This document shows positions 1 to 7,039 of a DNA stretch of 64,000 nt, one piece after another. Position numbers and translations under genes: made by a program. The DNA is from Pseudoxanthomonas sp. PXM02 (GTDB lineage: Bacteria; Pseudomonadota; Gammaproteobacteria; Xanthomonadales; Xanthomonadaceae), in NCBI RefSeq assembly GCF_014851805.1, contig NZ_JACVAK010000001.1, positions 62,001 through 126,000 on the forward strand, written 5' to 3'. The notes beneath the pieces are model-generated. The model saw only the letters and a program-made list of their open reading frames with translations. It had not been told where the DNA came from and searched no databases. Numbering within the stretch: position 1 is the first letter of the stretch; every line of letters starts with the position of its first letter.

Positions 1-294
1 GTCCAGGTCGCTTTTGGCCTTCGTCAATTCGTCCTCAAGGCGCTTCTTCATCAACGCCAGTTCCGATTTCGCCTGCATGGCGGCGTCGGATCGACCTTCT
101 GCCATGCCAGCCTGATAGCCGCGTTCACGCTGGCGTTCCAGCTCATCCTGCTGTTGGCGCTGTGCCGCGATCAGGCGCTGCTGCGCAAGTTCAGCCGCTT
201 CCTGCACGGGCGCATCCACGGCTGGCTCATCGCTGGACCACGCGCGCAACTCCAGGCCGGTCGCATCCAGGCGGCGGACGAGCGGCTTCGTCAT
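1..294 (-). CDS. fliH: FliH-like flagellar export protein, C-terminus cut by window edge
   Basis: Reading the minus strand from an ATG at 294 gives 98 open codons that run off the left end. The ATG overlaps the TGA of the preceding gene (ATGA), as elsewhere in this operon. The peptide is highly charged and Gln/Glu/Arg-rich, predicted helical. It contains GYQAGMAEGRSDA near residues 58-70, which resembles the glycine-spaced GxxxG/AEG helix typical of FliH, followed by a long Lys/Glu helix. FliH binds the export ATPase FliI and delivers it to the FlhA/FlhB gate. Its place after fliF and the fliG-like gene matches the common fliF-fliG-fliH order. Only the N-terminal part is visible, so the assignment rests on motif and order. 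Confidence 0.72.
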   Translation of the reverse strand, partial: MTKPLVRRLDATGLELRAWSSDEPAVDAPVQEAAELAQQRLIAAQRQQQDELERQRERGYQAGMAEGRSDAAMQAKSELALMKKRLEDELTKAKSDLD

Positions 295-731
295 GCAGGT
301 TCCGCCTTCAGCTGCGCGCGCGCGGCCACCAGCGCGGCGGACCGCAGGCGTTCCGGCATCGCAGGCAATTCTTCGAAGTGCGACTGGACGTTGTCCGCGA
401 AGCTGGAAGGCAGCAGCGAGAATAGGAACCCGTGATCGCGCAGCGGAGCGGCGGCAAGGATGCGCGCGAACGTTCGCGCGTCCACGCGAGCCGCAAGTTG
501 CACCAGCTCATCCAGGCCGAAGTCCGGAGGGCCTTCGAGTGCGGTCAGCGACTGGCCCAGCGCCAGTTCCACCAGGTCCCTTCGCGCCCATCCCCTACGT
601 TCCACCTCGTTGACCGCGTGACGCAGTTGCCGCGCGGCGGAGCGAGGGACACTGGCGAACAAGCGCCTGCGCTGGTCATGATCCATGAGGCTTGCGACCA
701 GCGCAGCCTTACGAAACGCCAGCGCGCTCAA
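291..731 (-). CDS. Short FliG-like protein (146 aa)
   Basis: The protein lies between fliF and fliH, where fliG normally sits, but has only 146 residues against about 330 for FliG. It is almost entirely helical. Two segments (about 10-60 and 70-140) look like FliG ARM/C-terminal helix modules: an L-x-x-L-x-x-x-D pattern, then FARILAAAP, FLFSLLP and a closing ALVAARAQL helix. The FliF-binding N-terminal domain and much of the middle domain would be missing. The first codon appears to be TTG at 731, whose last bases overlap the TGA of fliF (TTGA), suggesting translational coupling; an internal ATG at residue 16 is an alternative. If it is a FliG, it is a reduced switch or scaffold component, and torque generation is doubtful. 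Confidence 0.5.
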   Translation of the reverse strand: MSALAFRKAALVASLMDHDQRRRLFASVPRSAARQLRHAVNEVERRGWARRDLVELALGQSLTALEGPPDFGLDELVQLAARVDARTFARILAAAPLRDHGFLFSLLPSSFADNVQSHFEELPAMPERLRSAALVAARAQLKAEPA

Positions 732-2104
732 CGCACTTCACCCGCTAGCCATGCGCGGATGTTTCGCGCTGCCTGCTCGCTTTCCTCATGGCTCAGCGCT
801 TTGGGGGGCGTCGCCGAGCGCTTGCCACGCAGTACCCACATACCGAGTGCCCCCAGTACCAACGCGACTAGCATCCAAAGCGGATGGACTGACGGCACCC
901 CTTCGAACGCGCGCAACGTCGCACGGGATACGGCGGTTGACGATGACGCTTCGACGCTTGGTTGTTGGACGGGCGCTACGCGCGGTGATGCCACCGCCAC
1001 TTCCAGGCTATCCCCGCGTTTGAAATCGAGTCCCGCGGCAGCGGCGGCCAGCCGGCGCAGGTGCGCCTGCTGGGTGGCCGGCACGGAGGAAGGCAGCAGG
1101 ATCGCCACGGTGATCCGTTCGACGGCACCCGTAGCGCGGGTCACCTCCTGGCGCTCACGGCCGTGGGCGTACTCCAGTTGCTCGTTCAGCAAGCCTGCCG
1201 GGGCAGTGGCCCCTTCCGGCGCACGGTCGCCATTGCGATTGCTCCGGACCAGCAGCCCATGCTCCTTGCCCGGGGTTCCCAGCAGGCGTTCGCTGGTGGT
1301 GTGCACGCGATCGAAGTTCATCGCCACATTGACGGAGATCGCCGCTTGCTGGCCATCAAGGGCGTGCGCGACCACCTTGCCTATTTTCGCTTCGAGTGCG
1401 CTGGCCAGCTCATCGGCCGTACCGGAACTTTCGGCGATGCTGTCCGGCGCGGTGCCCCCGAGCAGTTGCATGCCGGAAGGACCCACCACGACCACGGACT
1501 CCGGCTGCAGTCCGTCCACGGCGGAGGCAACGAGGTTGCGGATGCCGGCCACCTGTTTGCGTTCCAGTGCGGCGCCGGGAACCAGCGTCAGTGCGACAGA
1601 TGCCTTGGATTGCGCTTCGTCCGCGAGGAACAGCCCCGGGCGACGGATGGACAGGTGCACGCGCGCGCTTTGAACGCCCGGAACGGTGGCGATCGTGCGT
1701 TCGATCTCGCCTTGCAGCGCCCGCTGGTAGTTGATCCGCTGGGCGAACTCGGTGACGCCGAACTCGTTGTCGTCGAACAGTTCGAAACCGACGTGTCCGC
1801 CGCGCGGAACACCGGCGGACACAAGACGCATGCGCAAGGCATGCATCTGCTCTTCATCGACCAGAATTCCGGTGCCATCCGGCGTGAAGTGGTGCGGGAC
1901 CTTCCACTCCTCCAGCGCCGCGGCAATCTCGGCCGCGTCTGCTTCCTCCAGATTGCCGAACAGCAGCGACTCGCGAGGCGAGAAGATCCACCACAGGGCC
2001 GCCACAGTGGCCAATGCGAGCAGGACCAGGCCGATCAGCAGGCCGCGCCTGGCTCCGGAGGCCAATGATTGATAAAACGCCTTGATCGAAGACACGACAG
2101 TCAT
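728..2104 (-). CDS. fliF: Flagellar MS-ring protein FliF
   Basis: FliF forms the inner-membrane MS ring that houses the export gate. The 458-residue product has a first membrane segment at about 23-41, ring-building motifs including ESLLFGNL, VPRGGHVGFELFD and YQRALQGEIERTI (about 45-140), and a SARVHLSIRRP strand region. A second membrane segment follows at about 405-422, then a C-terminal LSHEESEQAARNIRAWL helix of the kind that binds FliG. It is shorter than most FliF proteins (about 530-570 aa), chiefly in the region between the ring domains and the second membrane segment. The gene follows fliE by 3 bases and overlaps the next gene. Confidence 0.93.
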   Translation of the reverse strand: MTVVSSIKAFYQSLASGARRGLLIGLVLLALATVAALWWIFSPRESLLFGNLEEADAAEIAAALEEWKVPHHFTPDGTGILVDEEQMHALRMRLVSAGVPRGGHVGFELFDDNEFGVTEFAQRINYQRALQGEIERTIATVPGVQSARVHLSIRRPGLFLADEAQSKASVALTLVPGAALERKQVAGIRNLVASAVDGLQPESVVVVGPSGMQLLGGTAPDSIAESSGTADELASALEAKIGKVVAHALDGQQAAISVNVAMNFDRVHTTSERLLGTPGKEHGLLVRSNRNGDRAPEGATAPAGLLNEQLEYAHGRERQEVTRATGAVERITVAILLPSSVPATQQAHLRRLAAAAAGLDFKRGDSLEVAVASPRVAPVQQPSVEASSSTAVSRATLRAFEGVPSVHPLWMLVALVLGALGMWVLRGKRSATPPKALSHEESEQAARNIRAWLAGEVR

Positions 2105-2107
2105 TCC

Positions 2108-2407
2108 TTACAGTTGCATCCGCGACAGTTCCTGGTACGCCTCGACCACCCGGTTGCGCACTTCCGACAGCAACATCAACTGCATGCGGGCATCCTCCAG
2201 GGAGATCATCACGTCGTGCGTGGCGATCTCCTGGCCAGACGCAAGCAGACGGACGTTCTGATCGGCCGCGTGCAGGGCCTCGTTGGCGGACGCGACGCCT
2301 CGTTCCACGACCGCACCGAAATCGGCGCGCGGCGACGGGATGGCCGAAGCCGGTGCCTCGGCGAGGGAAGCCGCTCCGAGCGCGGCAATGGCGTCGATAC
2401 TCATCAT
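2108..2407 (-). CDS. fliE: Flagellar hook-basal body adaptor FliE
   Basis: FliE links the MS ring to the proximal rod. The 99-residue product ends with the conserved helical part: HDVMISLEDARMQLMLL, then RNRVVEAYQELSRMQL, the usual FliE C-terminus. Two adjacent ATG codons (2407 and 2404) are possible starts; the first overlaps the flgC stop as ATGA. FliE is among the first substrates exported through FlhA/FlhB, both encoded in the same operon. Confidence 0.92.
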   Translation of the reverse strand: MMSIDAIAALGAASLAEAPASAIPSPRADFGAVVERGVASANEALHAADQNVRLLASGQEIATHDVMISLEDARMQLMLLSEVRNRVVEAYQELSRMQL

Positions 2408-2769
2408 TTGGCTCCGATTTCCATGGCGCGCAGCAGCATGCCGCGCAGGACGTTGAACGAGCGGACGTTGGCTTCGTAGCCACGGCTGGCGGTCAGCAGC
2501 GTGGTCATCTCCTGCACCATGTCGACAGCGGGGTAATGCACGCGGCCCTGTGCGTCCGCGAGCGGATGCTTGGGATCGAGCACCGAACGCGTACCAAGGC
2601 CAGCGCCAAGATCCGTGCCCAACGCCTGCGCAAATGTGGCGCCCGAGCCGAGTGCCGCCGGATCAATCGGCTGGTTCGCTGCAGCAATGCGCCGACTGGC
2701 GAGATCCAGCCGCAGTCGCTCGTTCTGCATCCCTGCCCGGCTGGCTTCCAGGATCGCGTCAATGCTCAT
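2404..2769 (-). CDS. flgC: Flagellar proximal rod protein FlgC
   Basis: This proximal rod protein has 121 residues, a little shorter than the usual 134-140. It has an N-terminal helix with RIAAANQP in place of the canonical SxNxANxxTP, a middle segment with HPLADAQGRVHYPAVD, and the diagnostic C-terminal helix with ASRGYEANVRSFNVLRGML. It overlaps both neighbours by four bases (ATGA), indicating a single translationally coupled transcript flgB-flgC-fliE-fliF. Confidence 0.92.
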   Translation of the reverse strand: MSIDAILEASRAGMQNERLRLDLASRRIAAANQPIDPAALGSGATFAQALGTDLGAGLGTRSVLDPKHPLADAQGRVHYPAVDMVQEMTTLLTASRGYEANVRSFNVLRGMLLRAMEIGAK

Positions 2770-3140
2770 GCCCCGCTCCTTCCGCTGATGGCCAGGCGCA
2801 TCAGGCCAAAATGCCGGCTCAACGATTCGCTAAGCGCCTGGTAATTCATGCCGGCCGACACGGAGTCGGCGACGAGCTGGTCCAGCGACGGCCTGTCGGC
2901 GGTGTACTGCTCATGCACCACGGCCATGGTGGGTGAGCTTGGCGCAGCCAGCGCGTCCCGGATGACGCTCGTGGGTCCGTTCGCGGCCGCACCGAGCAAC
3001 GCGTCTGTCGCGCTCTGGTCGATGACGAACATCGGTGCGTCCACCGCGGAGGCGTTGACGATGTTCCAGCTGGTGACCTCGGCCTTCAGCTGGTTCAGGT
3101 TAAGCGCCATGCGTACGGCATCTATGGTCAGGTCAGACAT
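2766..3140 (-). CDS. flgB: Flagellar rod protein FlgB-like
   Basis: The 124-residue protein sits directly before flgC. Its N-terminal helix (LNLNQLKAEVTSWNIVNA) corresponds to the FlgB/FlgC rod helix, where canonical proteins read VLASNIANADTPGY; the Asn-Ile core is kept but the TPGY turn is lost. The C-terminal part, ADSVSAGMNYQALSESL, matches the FlgB pattern of a Tyr-centred helix followed by a hydrophobic end. Identification relies on this pattern plus gene order. The divergence fits the generally reduced character of this cluster. Confidence 0.78.
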   Translation of the reverse strand: MSDLTIDAVRMALNLNQLKAEVTSWNIVNASAVDAPMFVIDQSATDALLGAAANGPTSVIRDALAAPSSPTMAVVHEQYTADRPSLDQLVADSVSAGMNYQALSESLSRHFGLMRLAISGRSGA

Positions 3141-3152
3141 GCGGGCTCCGGG

Positions 3153-4268
3153 TCATTGGATGATCAACTCGCCGTCGAGCGCACCGGCGGCCTTGATCGA
3201 TTGCAGGACGGCGATCACGTCGCGGGTGCTCAGCTTGATCGTGCGCAGGGACGAAATCAGATCCGCGACCGTGGCGCCTTCGGCCACGCTCACCAGCGGT
3301 GCGGTGTCTTCGCGCGTCTCGATCGTGCTCTCGGGAACGACGACGCTGCGCACGCCATCGCCTGGACGCGAAAGCAGGCCATCGGGTTGCGACACGCTGT
3401 ACCGGGTCGAGATCTCCACACGGAGTTCGCCATGGGAAATGCTGACCTGGCCGAGGCGGATATCGCCGCCCGCGACGACCGTGCCCGTCCGCTCATTGAT
3501 GACCACTCGGGCCCGTCGTTCGCGGCTGACCAGTACGTTCTCGATCCGCGAGATCTGCGCGACGGTGTCTGCTACCGGCGCATCGAAGCTGATCGTCACC
3601 TTGCCCGCATGCTCGGCCCGTGCCAGCGAATCAGGCATGGCGGCGTTGATGGCGCCCGCGATACGGTTGGCAGTCGTGAAGTCCGGCTCGTTCAAGAGCA
3701 CTTGCAGTGAGCGCCCGTCACCGACGACGCCCAGCGACGCGGCACGCTCCACGGTTGCGCCAGAGGGGATCCATCCCACGGTGGGATGATTCTTCTGTAC
3801 GGACGCGGTGATGGCCTCGAACTGGTAGCCCCCCACCGAGATGGCGCCTTGGGCGATCGCGTACACCTTGCCATCCGGCCCACTCAGTGGAGCCAGCATC
3901 AGCGTTCCACCGGTGAGGCTGCGCGCATCGCCCGCAGAGGCAACCTGCACGTCGAGCTGCTGCCCGGGTTCGGCGAACGCCGGCAGCTTGGCCGTCACCA
4001 GCACCGCCGCGACATTGCGGCTGGACAGGTCGGTCAGATCTACCTGTACACCGAAGTTGCGCAGCGTGTTGGCAACGGACTGTACGGTGGCGCGATTGCG
4101 CGCGGTGTCGCCGGAACCGGAGAGGCCGAACACCAGCCCGTATCCGGTCAGCGGGTTGTCGCGCACACCGGCGATCCGCGCGATGTCGCGCACCTTGACC
4201 TCCTGGCTGGTGGTCCAACCCACCGTCGGCACGAGGGCCAACAAGATCAACAAGACGAAGCGGGTCAT
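3153..4268 (-). CDS. flgI: Flagellar P-ring protein FlgI
   Basis: FlgI builds the periplasmic P ring around the rod. From the ATG at 4268, which overlaps the flgH stop as ATGA, the product has 371 residues with a signal peptide (MTRFVLLILLALVPTVGWT). The mature protein follows the FlgI pattern closely: VRDIARIAGVRDNPLTGYG, GLSGSGD, VAAVLVTAKLPAFA, GGTLMLAPLSG, RARVVINERTGTVVAGGDI, and a C-terminal VADLISSLRTIKLSTRDVI. A longer reading with an ATG at 4283 adds five residues and is less likely. FlgA, its periplasmic chaperone, is encoded two genes upstream. Confidence 0.95.
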   Translation of the reverse strand: MTRFVLLILLALVPTVGWTTSQEVKVRDIARIAGVRDNPLTGYGLVFGLSGSGDTARNRATVQSVANTLRNFGVQVDLTDLSSRNVAAVLVTAKLPAFAEPGQQLDVQVASAGDARSLTGGTLMLAPLSGPDGKVYAIAQGAISVGGYQFEAITASVQKNHPTVGWIPSGATVERAASLGVVGDGRSLQVLLNEPDFTTANRIAGAINAAMPDSLARAEHAGKVTISFDAPVADTVAQISRIENVLVSRERRARVVINERTGTVVAGGDIRLGQVSISHGELRVEISTRYSVSQPDGLLSRPGDGVRSVVVPESTIETREDTAPLVSVAEGATVADLISSLRTIKLSTRDVIAVLQSIKAAGALDGELIIQ

Positions 4269-4858
4269 AGCAACCTCAGCCATTTCAGTACGCGGTAGAC
4301 AACGCTCTGTCGCTGCGAACTGCTGACCACGCCGCTCCCGCTGAACTCGACGCGCGCGTTCGCCAATCGATGCGACCAGACGCTGTTGTCGGACTCGATG
4401 TCGTCGGGCCGGACCAGCCCACTGAGGACGATTCGCTGGTCTTCTCCATTGATGACCAGCGACTGCGCGCCTTCCACGGCCAGCGTGCCATCGGGCAGGA
4501 CTTCGGCCACGCGCACGGAGAGCTGTGTCCGCAGCTCGCCTACGCGGGAGGTCTCGGCGCCGCCGCTATTGGATGCAGACAAGGCGCCCTGCGCCTGTGC
4601 CTGATAGTTCTTCGCGGAAGCCGCGGCACTCAGCCGGATGTCGGAGCTCGCGTCGGTTGCGGCTCCCGAGCGTGCCCTGGCCGCCTCCAGGACGTTGACC
4701 GTCAACAGGTCACCTTCCCGGTAGGCGCGTCGATCCGCCGCGATTCCACGGTAAGCGTCCGCATCGATCATGCTCTGTTGCGACCACGCGGGCAACACGA
4801 TGCAGCCCAGCAGCATCGCCGCCCATGCGCCCTCTCTCAGGTATCGCTTACCGTTCAA
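4265..4858 (-). CDS. flgH: Flagellar L-ring protein FlgH, apparently not a lipoprotein
   Basis: FlgH forms the outer-membrane L ring. Conserved parts are YREGDLLTVNVLEAA, the Ser/Ala-rich segment, LSVRVAEVLPDGTLAVEG, IVLSGLVRPDDI and RLANARVEFSGSGVV, ending in a hydrophobic VLKWLRLL. The start is uncertain. A TTG at 4858 overlaps the flgA stop and gives a signal peptide with positive residues (NGKRYLRE) and a core AWAAMLLGCIVLPAWS that looks like a signal peptidase I substrate. A Cys (LLGC) falls inside the hydrophobic core rather than after it, so a classical lipobox is not convincing. An ATG at 4816 would give only a very short leader. Confidence 0.87.
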   Translation of the reverse strand: MNGKRYLREGAWAAMLLGCIVLPAWSQQSMIDADAYRGIAADRRAYREGDLLTVNVLEAARARSGAATDASSDIRLSAAASAKNYQAQAQGALSASNSGGAETSRVGELRTQLSVRVAEVLPDGTLAVEGAQSLVINGEDQRIVLSGLVRPDDIESDNSVWSHRLANARVEFSGSGVVSSSQRQSVVYRVLKWLRLL

Positions 4859-5561
4859 TGGCCACCTCGCCGCGTGCCACGATTCTGGCCAGAACCGGGC
4901 GATCCGCACCCTCCGCGAGAACCTGTACCCACTGCCCCAACTCTCCCTCTCCATTCGCTACGGCGGGTACCGTCAACGCAACGGGACCTTGGCGCAGCGA
5001 GAGTCGCACGGCCTGTTCTCGGCTTACCGCGGGTCTTGGCGAAAAATCCGAACCCATGAGCGGTTCGCCAGCGCGTACCGAGCGCCGCAGACGCCAGTCC
5101 TCCAAAGCGACGATCGTGTCCAACGCAACCGCTGGCTCGCCGGCTCCTGCCATGTCGACCTCATCGGTGCGCACCCGAAGCTCGTTCAACGCCGTGCCGG
5201 ATGGCGCGTCCAGCGCGTACACGTCCACTTGCTGCCACCACTGGACCGAGAGCCACACCATTCGGGTCTGCTCCACGTGATCACCGCGCAGGATCTCCAC
5301 CGGCACGCCAACCCGGCGCCGGGGCCACGCGCCATCCACGGCGCGCGCCAGCAGCCTGATCTCTCCTTCACCCTCGATGCGCGAAGGTTCCGGCATTGCA
5401 CTTGCGGAGAGTGCAAGTCGTCCGGGCAGCAAGGCGCTACGTTCCCGCAGCGATGCTTCCGCACACGCCAGCAGCTGCTCGCCCGATACGGTATGCATCG
5501 CCAGGCACGGGGCGCTTACCGTGGCCAACAGCAAGATGAAGACGCGCGCAATTACGTTCAT
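4848..5561 (-). CDS. flgA: Flagellar P-ring chaperone FlgA
   Basis: FlgA is a periplasmic chaperone for P-ring assembly. The 237-residue protein has a signal peptide (MNVIARVFILLLATVSAPCLA). Its C-terminal half carries the SAF-domain pattern: LRRSVRAGEPLMGSDFSPRP, then AVRLSLRQGPVALTVPAVA and a Gly/Gln-Val strand (GQWVQVL). It lies between flgG and flgH, unlike the usual position beside flgM or divergent from flgB, so ring genes and chaperone are grouped here. flgH starts inside its 3' end. Confidence 0.9.
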   Translation of the reverse strand: MNVIARVFILLLATVSAPCLAMHTVSGEQLLACAEASLRERSALLPGRLALSASAMPEPSRIEGEGEIRLLARAVDGAWPRRRVGVPVEILRGDHVEQTRMVWLSVQWWQQVDVYALDAPSGTALNELRVRTDEVDMAGAGEPAVALDTIVALEDWRLRRSVRAGEPLMGSDFSPRPAVSREQAVRLSLRQGPVALTVPAVANGEGELGQWVQVLAEGADRPVLARIVARGEVAIER

Positions 5562-6328
5562 CAGCGGCGCAGGTTGTTGATGGTTTCCAGGACCTGGTCC
5601 GAGGCCTGGAGGACGCGAGCGTTGAGCTGGTAGGCACGCTGCGCCAGCACCAGTCCCGTCATTTCGTCGATCATGTCGACGTTGGCCATCTCCAGGTAAC
5701 CCTGCTGAAGCTTGCCGTACCCGTCCTGCCCGGCGGTGCCGCGCAAGGGTTCGCCCGCGCGCACCCCCGCACTGAAAACGTTGCCGCCCTCCGCTACCAG
5801 TCCTTCGGTCGAAACGAAGCTCACCAGGTCTATGCTGCCCAGCACAGTGGGCTCGGGGCCGCCATCGAGCACCGCACTGACCTCGCCTTCTGCGGAGATC
5901 CTGACGTCACTCGCGCCTTGCGGGATCTGGATACCTGCTGTCAGGCGCATGCCGTTGACCGCGGTGAGATAGCCTTGGTCATCCAGGCGGAACTGACCAG
6001 AGCGGGAGTAGAAGCGGCTTCCGCTGGCGTTCTCCAGTTCGAAGAAGCCATTGCCGTCGATCGCCAGATCCAGCGCGCCACGCGTGGGTTGCAGCGCGCC
6101 GATGGCGAACTCCTGGCTGGTCGACACCACGCGCGCGCCGGCGCCGCGATGCTGCTGTTCCAGGGAACCGACCTGGCCCGCCACGGGAAGGGCCGCCATT
6201 TCCGCGAAGTTCACCCGGCCCCGCTTGAAGCCCGGCGTCTGCATGTTGGCGACGTTGTTGGAGATCACGTCGATCTGTTCCTGCTGGCTGCGCAGGCCGC
6301 TGGAGGAGATATAGAGAGCGTCGATCAT
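5561..6328 (-). CDS. flgG: Flagellar distal rod protein FlgG
   Basis: FlgG forms the distal rod. The ATG at 6328 gives 255 residues, close to the normal 260, beginning MIDALYISSSGLRSQQEQID. The N-terminal motif VISNNVANMQTPGFKRGRV is canonical, followed by LDLAIDGNGFFEL and the C-terminal GYLEMANVDMIDEMTGLVL and AQRAYQLNARVLQASDQVL helices. A longer in-frame reading to 6514 lacks any FlgG-like sequence and overlaps flgF, so it was trimmed. It lies 17 bases after flgF. Confidence 0.96.
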   Translation of the reverse strand: MIDALYISSSGLRSQQEQIDVISNNVANMQTPGFKRGRVNFAEMAALPVAGQVGSLEQQHRGAGARVVSTSQEFAIGALQPTRGALDLAIDGNGFFELENASGSRFYSRSGQFRLDDQGYLTAVNGMRLTAGIQIPQGASDVRISAEGEVSAVLDGGPEPTVLGSIDLVSFVSTEGLVAEGGNVFSAGVRAGEPLRGTAGQDGYGKLQQGYLEMANVDMIDEMTGLVLAQRAYQLNARVLQASDQVLETINNLRR

Positions 6329-6345
6329 GGTGTGTCCTTGTTGCC

Positions 6346-7014
6346 TCAGTTGTCGCCGATACGATTGATGCCGGTATCGAGCGTGCGGTCGTAGATGGCG
6401 ATGGCGCGTTGCACGGACTCGGCATGCCGGCTGAGCTCGATCAGCCGCTGTGTTTCCTCCGCAGCATCGACATTGGATTGCTCGATAGCGCCTTGCTGCA
6501 CGGTGCCGTTCCACGTCGCCGCGACACCGTCGTAGCGGTAACCGCCGTCGATCGGCCGCAAGCGGGACGGCTCTGCGACATCGACGAGCGCGAGCTGCGC
6601 CATGCGCTGGTCGCCTTGCCAGATGACTCCGGAGTCGTCGATACGTACGTCCTGTTCCGGCAGGATCAGCGGGCCCGCATCCGTCATCACCTCGTCGCCA
6701 GCCAGCGTGGCAAGCACACCATCGGCTCGGCGGACGAATTGTCCGGCCCGGGTGAGCAGCACCTCGTCGCCGCGCTTGATCTGGAAGAAGCCATCGCCAC
6801 GCAGTGCTAGGTCAAGCGAGCGCTCGGTCTGCCTGAGTGGACCGTCCTGCAATTGCACGTGTTGCGCCTGGCCAAGCGCGCTGGCGAAATCGGGAAGCAC
6901 GCGGACGCTCTGGAAACCTGGCGTGGCCAGGTTGGCGACGTTGTGGCTGACCGCGTTGAGGCCTTGCACGTCCGCGCCGAGAGCACGACTGATGGCCTGG
7001 ATGGTGTCGCTCAC
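6346..7014 (-). CDS. flgF: Flagellar rod protein FlgF
   Basis: This rod protein has 222 residues. The start is a GTG at 7014 preceded by a good AGGAG six bases upstream; upstream in-frame codons read through into flhA and are not FlgF-like. The motif LNAVSHNVANLATPGFQSV marks the flagellar rod/hook family, with LDLALRGDGFFQI and a C-terminal AIEQSNVDAAEETQRLIEL. It is shorter than usual FlgF (about 245-250). Order and length relative to flgG support FlgF. Confidence 0.9.
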   Translation of the reverse strand: MSDTIQAISRALGADVQGLNAVSHNVANLATPGFQSVRVLPDFASALGQAQHVQLQDGPLRQTERSLDLALRGDGFFQIKRGDEVLLTRAGQFVRRADGVLATLAGDEVMTDAGPLILPEQDVRIDDSGVIWQGDQRMAQLALVDVAEPSRLRPIDGGYRYDGVAATWNGTVQQGAIEQSNVDAAEETQRLIELSRHAESVQRAIAIYDRTLDTGINRIGDN

Positions 7015-7039
7015 GTGATGCTCCTGGGCAAGGGTGATG

